Notes under the pieces: model-generated
Database searches by the model: none
What the model saw: only the letters and a program-made list of their open reading frames with translations
Told to the model about the DNA's origin: nothing
Made by a program: the position numbers and the translations under genes
In this document: in pieces, positions 60,386 through 64,000 of the stretch
Layout: every line of letters begins with the position of its first letter
Position numbering within the stretch: position 1 is the stretch's first letter
Source: Halorubrum trapanicum
GTDB taxonomy: Archaea; Halobacteriota; Halobacteria; Halobacteriales; Haloferacaceae
Assembly (NCBI RefSeq): GCF_002355655.1
Contig: NZ_AP017571.1
Coordinates: forward strand, 39,082-103,081
Direction: 5' to 3'
Length of the DNA: 64,000 nt

Positions 60386-60425
60386 TTAACCAACAAAGCG
60401 CATGTATTGACGGTCTGTTGGTTAA
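60386..60425. repeat. Dispersed inverted repeat, copy 8
   Basis: TTAACCAACA (60386-60395) and TGTTGGTTAA (60416-60425), spacer 20, the shortest. Between the origin region and the end of the second orc1 gene. Rightmost copy. Confidence 0.9.
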
Positions 60426-60551
60426 CTGTTCATGGCCTATGCTCGATTCGCGGTCGGCACTCAGTACTAGTATCCCGTGATTTCGGCGTTTCGCGATTCC
60501 GCAAGGGTTCGATTGATTGCCGCTCGATCTCACCCAATCGGAGACAGGATA

Positions 60552-61580
60552 TTACTGCATTGGCGACGCAGCTTCCGAACCGACGAGTGAGTACTCCCGG
60601 TCCCGGCTCGTGCCTTCCGCATCGACGAGGTTGTACTGGACCATCTTGGAGAGATACGTCCGCACTGTCCGTTTCGTCCGAGGATCGTCGACCTTCTCCG
60701 TATAGCGGTCGTGAATCTCGCTCGGCCCGAGTGGCTCGTGATCGCGAACAATGTTGTAAACGACGCGCTGGTGTGGCGTGAGTGAATCGATGCTCTTCTG
60801 CTTAATCTGGGCCCGGGCATCCTCGGCGGCGTCCAGGAGGATGTCGTTGGTGATCCGCTCCTGGTTCTCGCGGTCGGCCTTGCTGGCCGCTGTTCGAAGG
60901 ATGCCGATTGCGAGGCGGGCGTCGCCGGCGGCCGCGTCGGCGATCCGGTAGAGCTGGTCGTCGGTGATGACGTCCTCATCGAGTCCCCACTTCGCCCGCG
61001 CATTCAGAATGTCGTACAGCTGCTCGTCGTGGTACTTGTCCATCCGGACGTGTTCGCTGGAGCGCAGCCGGCTCACGAGGCGGTCGTCGACGCGGCTGAA
61101 CAGCTCCTCTTCCTTGTTCGCGATGCAGATGATCGCGAACTGCGGGAGGCTGTGGAGGTCGTAGATGACGCTGGGGTCCTCCAGTTGGTCGACCTCGTCG
61201 AGGATGACGACGGTTCGCGGGCCGTCATGCTGCTGGAGGCGATCGACGAGTTCGTCGTGGGGCGTCGACTGTCGGTGGATGTCGATGGTCGCGCCGAGGT
61301 CGTCGAGGATCTGGTAGAGCGTGCGGAACCGGGTGTAGTTGCGCCAGCAGTTGACGTAGATGGCCTCGACGTCGAGGACCTCTTCACGTAGTCGTTCCGT
61401 GACGAATTTCGAGATGCACGTCTTCCCCGTCCCGCTGGGTCCGGTGACGATAGCTGTGTCGGCTGGTTCTCCGTTCGTGATGGGCTCGAGGACGCTAGAG
61501 AGGTGGTTGACTTCGGCGTCGCGATGCTCAACTTCCCGAGGGACGAACCCGGCGCGGAGAACGCGAGCATCGCGGATCAT
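60552..61580 (-). CDS. orc1: Orc1/Cdc6 replication initiator (second)
   Basis: 342 residues, shorter than the first. Walker A GPSGTGKT (47-54), Walker B DEVD (128-131), the AAA+ lid with ADAAAGDARLAIGILRTAAS, and a winged helix (SLTPHQRVVYNIVRDHEPLG, TVRTYLSKMVQYNLVDAEG). Close to the group of short haloarchaeal plasmid Orc proteins. The gap upstream (61581-61867) carries TTCCGGAA palindromes at 61634-61641 and 61727-61734 and TTCCGGGAA at 61717, which may be its own binding sites. Confidence 0.9.
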   Translation of the reverse strand: MIRDARVLRAGFVPREVEHRDAEVNHLSSVLEPITNGEPADTAIVTGPSGTGKTCISKFVTERLREEVLDVEAIYVNCWRNYTRFRTLYQILDDLGATIDIHRQSTPHDELVDRLQQHDGPRTVVILDEVDQLEDPSVIYDLHSLPQFAIICIANKEEELFSRVDDRLVSRLRSSEHVRMDKYHDEQLYDILNARAKWGLDEDVITDDQLYRIADAAAGDARLAIGILRTAASKADRENQERITNDILLDAAEDARAQIKQKSIDSLTPHQRVVYNIVRDHEPLGPSEIHDRYTEKVDDPRTKRTVRTYLSKMVQYNLVDAEGTSRDREYSLVGSEAASPMQ

Positions 61581-61867
61581 CTTTGCTTGATAGACTGGTT
61601 TTCTGGCTAGTACTAAAAACGTGACTGGGGTATTTCCGGAAACGATTCAGTTAGTCCCGTTCCATCTGTGATTCTCCCCGAGCTGTAACGCGATTCATTT
61701 TGTGGAAAACACAGGCTTCCGGGAACTTCCGGAATTACGTTTGAACGATACCATAGAGTAGCCGGAGATCGCGCCACTGGACATCTGCTTTTGTTCTATC
61801 CTCCAGTTGAACACGATAGGTGTCCTCTGTGACAACTGATTTTTACCTCGGTTGTATTGGACAGGGT

Positions 61868-62848
61868 ATGGTCAATCCCCGTGCACCCCGGGTTTTTAAT
61901 CTATACGACATTATCGGCGTCTTCTTGCCCGGGGCGACTCTGCTGTTCGGGATTCTAGTTCTCTTTCCGGATCCACCTGTTCCCTCTGCTATCTGGGAGT
62001 ACCTGTTCTACCTGATCGTAGCGTTTTCGCTGGGCCATATTGCCCAGGCGTATTCTTCTTCGGCCATGGGTGAGCTGAAGGTATTTGAGAACACGATGGA
62101 TGAGACTAGAAACGTCTTAGTAGACGATGATGAGGATGATAATGATACTGGGGAAGGAGATGAGGGTAGTGGTGATGGTGAGGGGAACAATAAAGAAGAG
62201 TCGCCAGATGATCAGGACGACGAAGATACTGGTGGAGAGGATGACGATTCTGGGCTTAGAGAACGTTTTTCGAACTCCTATTGGGGACACCGGATTCTGC
62301 TTTTTATTTTGTACCCGTTAATCGGCCCGGTTGTGTGGTTGTGGTGGTCCCCGAATGATGATGAGGTGGAAGAGCTTCTGCATGCAAATCTTGTCTGGAA
62401 AAATCTAAGACAAACCTATGATTTAGATGTCGGGATAGACCGATATGAGGATCTGCAGCAGATGATTTCAAGCCGGGTTGACGATCCGAGGTCGCCTGTA
62501 CGGTCGTATCGTTTTCAGGCTATCAGAAATTTCCACCGTGGTATGTGGGTTTCTGCCTGGTTTGTCTGGCTATTCATCGTCGCTTATGAAATTGGTGCGT
62601 TTATTCCTCTTAACGGGTGGCCTTACCGTGGTCTATTTTGTTTTGGAAGTGTAGAAATCTGTTCTCCTTTCATAATCGAATCTTATCCTACTGTGGTGAT
62701 TTTCTCCTTGTTACTGGCTGTACTGTTTGTATCTTGGAGATTGACTGTTTACTACGAACGAGTCTTTATTCGGTATCTTATCACGGATTATTTCGTGGCT
62801 ATCCAGAACCAGGATACGGGTGAAGTTGGGAGCGGTAATGGAGGCTGA
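61868..62848 (+). CDS. Membrane protein with long acidic loop
   Basis: 326 residues from ATG 61868, with a TATA-like TTTTTACC about 27 bases before. Two helices near the start (IIGVFLPGATLLFGILVLFP, YLFYLIVAFSLGHIAQAYSS), then a 55-residue loop made almost only of Asp, Glu, Gly and Ser, then three or four more helices (ILLFILYPLIGPVVWLWW, WVSAWFVWLFIVAYEIGAFI, VVIFSLLLAVLFVSWRLTVY). Base composition is A+T-richer than the element's core. No family recognised. Confidence 0.7.
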   Translation: MVNPRAPRVFNLYDIIGVFLPGATLLFGILVLFPDPPVPSAIWEYLFYLIVAFSLGHIAQAYSSSAMGELKVFENTMDETRNVLVDDDEDDNDTGEGDEGSGDGEGNNKEESPDDQDDEDTGGEDDDSGLRERFSNSYWGHRILLFILYPLIGPVVWLWWSPNDDEVEELLHANLVWKNLRQTYDLDVGIDRYEDLQQMISSRVDDPRSPVRSYRFQAIRNFHRGMWVSAWFVWLFIVAYEIGAFIPLNGWPYRGLFCFGSVEICSPFIIESYPTVVIFSLLLAVLFVSWRLTVYYERVFIRYLITDYFVAIQNQDTGEVGSGNGG

Positions 62849-63051
62849 CCTAACTTTTGATGCGGAATAAAATACGGATCGACCTTATGTGTAGCACATT
62901 GTTGATGGGAGGCTGTCTTGCGATTTCTTGGTGAGCCGGGTAAATTGAGAACGTACGACTCAGCAGCTCTGACGTCTACCTACTTAATAAGGTCCAAAGG
63001 CACAGTATCAACAACCTCCTACAGAAGAGCGTACGGATGAAATAGAGAGCC

Positions 63052-63321
63052 TTAGTCGTCAGCAGGCATTGCAGTACGACCGTCTTCCTCCTCTTCTCGC
63101 TGAATCTCGACGCACTGCCAAGCGGTGTTTCGCTCGTTCATACTTTCAAGAGTCGCTGTGATCTTTTCACCCTCGTTCAGGCTTTCCAACTCATCTTGAC
63201 AGCCATTGTCGAGAGGGATCGCGAACTGGAGACCACGCTTTTCACCTTCTCGTAGTTTTAGCCAGACGTATTCATCATCGAACTCCGCCACGGTGAATTT
63301 CTTCGTGGCTCTTTGGCTCAT
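63052..63321 (-). CDS. Small hypothetical protein
   Basis: 89 residues (MSQRATKKFTVAEFDDEYVW...). A beta-barrel-like middle (WLKLREGEKRGLQFAIPLDN, GEKITATLESMNERNTAWQC) and an acidic tail. On the minus strand a TATA-like CATTTATCC lies about 28 bases before the start. No family recognised. Confidence 0.6.
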   Translation of the reverse strand: MSQRATKKFTVAEFDDEYVWLKLREGEKRGLQFAIPLDNGCQDELESLNEGEKITATLESMNERNTAWQCVEIQREEEEDGRTAMPADD

Positions 63322-64000
63322 TAGTGTGATGTTCGCCCCCGAACAGGATAAATGTTTTCCATCCCTCAGTTGTCAGTTCTGCGCACAACGGTTTTGGGTT
63401 TAAGTACTCTGAGATCCAGAACTACCAGCTTCCTGGGGTTTTTCAGGCGTTGCGAGAAACATGATTATTGACTGCTTCGAGATGTATTTGATTACTTATA
63501 GTAATTCTGGAGGCAGATACGCCGGCAGATATAAATGACTTGACTAGTTTAGGAAGTGCCACAACGGCTTTGAAAGGGCTTCAGACGGGCGCGGACAATA
63601 TTGTCAAAGTATCATAAATGTGAAGATTTACGGAAAGTTATCTTTTTGTCTTTTAACTAAAGAGTGGTGCGGGATACGTGTCAAAGTCAATTTACATCTT
63701 TGAATATAGTGTGGAATAATCTCATCGTATTTATTTTCTTATTATTATTATTATTATCGATCTTTATCCCCATGTCGAAAAGTGCTGAGGTGCTGGCCAC
63801 CAGACTAAGGAACGGGAGGGCGGCCGAAGGGGAAGCTCCCTCCAGCACAAGAGAAACTCAGAATTTTTTGCCTGACCTCCCTAATGATCAGACGGCAGCC
63901 GTCCCACGGTTCCACTTTCACTCCCCTTGGCGGAGGTATTAGACAGTAGAGTTTCAACTAGAAAGGAGAGCCCCCCGCGCTGGAAGGAGGGAAAAACCAA
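63322..64000. other. A+T-rich terminal stretch without recognisable genes
   Basis: About 680 bases. It has an ATT microsatellite (63741-63757), a short inverted repeat around GGGAGGG...CTCCCTCC (63815-63845) and scattered stops. One plus-strand frame (63664-63942) starts hydrophobic only because of the microsatellite and is not credible. No tRNA or att site seen. Confidence 0.4.

Noticed and set aside
9865..60425. The dispersed inverted repeats as a CRISPR or MITE
   Set aside because: Copies are kilobases apart, spacers are unrelated and not flanked by duplications, and nothing but the two 10-base arms is conserved.
63664..63942. A 92-codon open frame near the right end
   Set aside because: Its hydrophobic start is produced by the ATT microsatellite, and the rest has no haloarchaeal character or promoter.

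Overview
The window is haloarchaeal (class Halobacteria). It is G+C-rich, the predicted proteins are strongly acidic, many genes start right at the transcript end (TATA box about 27-30 bases before the ATG), and it encodes archaeal TFB, Orc1/Cdc6, an RPA-like OB-fold protein, a histone-fold protein and Tat lipoprotein signals. The mix of conjugation, replication, metal-resistance, toxin-antitoxin and orphan genes suggests a megaplasmid or a large integrated conjugative element. No tRNA, rRNA, CRISPR array, recognisable integrase or recognisable relaxase was seen.

Layout. 1-9.85 kb: end of an aconitase gene, then CBS, universal-stress, DoxX and small membrane proteins, a CopZ-like chaperone with a CopB-type (CPH) copper ATPase, a Fic/Doc-like cluster, PadR, a histone-fold protein and an exonuclease VII pair (xseA/xseB). 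10-22.2 kb: a co-directional transfer operon (pilin-like protein, large secreted protein, Tat lipoprotein, VirB6/TrbL-like membrane protein, VirB4 ATPase, and a 1460-residue VirD4/TraG-like coupling protein carrying a PD-(D/E)XK-like segment). 22.2-31 kb: a repeat array, primase, zinc-finger proteins, a toxin-antitoxin pair, a G+C-rich non-coding block, RPA-like protein and TFB. 31.3-33.7 kb: a small gene cut in two by a 1997-bp IS5-type element carrying two passenger genes. 33.7-43.2 kb: orphan haloarchaeal proteins, an HTH_10 regulator next to a Zn/Cd-type (CPC) P-type ATPase, and a membrane-tethered Mrr-like endonuclease. 43.5-47.2 kb: an A+T-richer 1233-residue nuclease-STAND ATPase resembling Avs anti-phage proteins. 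47.5-58.1 kb: more orphan genes, mercuric reductase with a divergent HxlR-type regulator, an ArdC-like antirestriction protein, a second toxin-antitoxin pair and a twice-frameshifted pseudogene. 58.3-61.6 kb: two orc1/cdc6 genes with repeat clusters on both sides of the first, the likely replication origin. 61.8-64 kb: A+T-richer end with a membrane protein and a small orphan.

Two dispersed sequence families run through the element and are the most notable observations. (1) Eight exact copies of an inverted repeat, TTAACCAACA-N20..24-TGTTGGTTAA, with identical arms and unrelated spacers, all between genes and confined to 9.86-60.43 kb. (2) At least fifteen G+C-rich hairpin leaders just upstream of start codons, usually preceded by TTTTT, many with one C-run that can pair with either of two G-runs. 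Together they suggest that genes of this element share a control system. Function is inferred; only the sequence patterns are seen.
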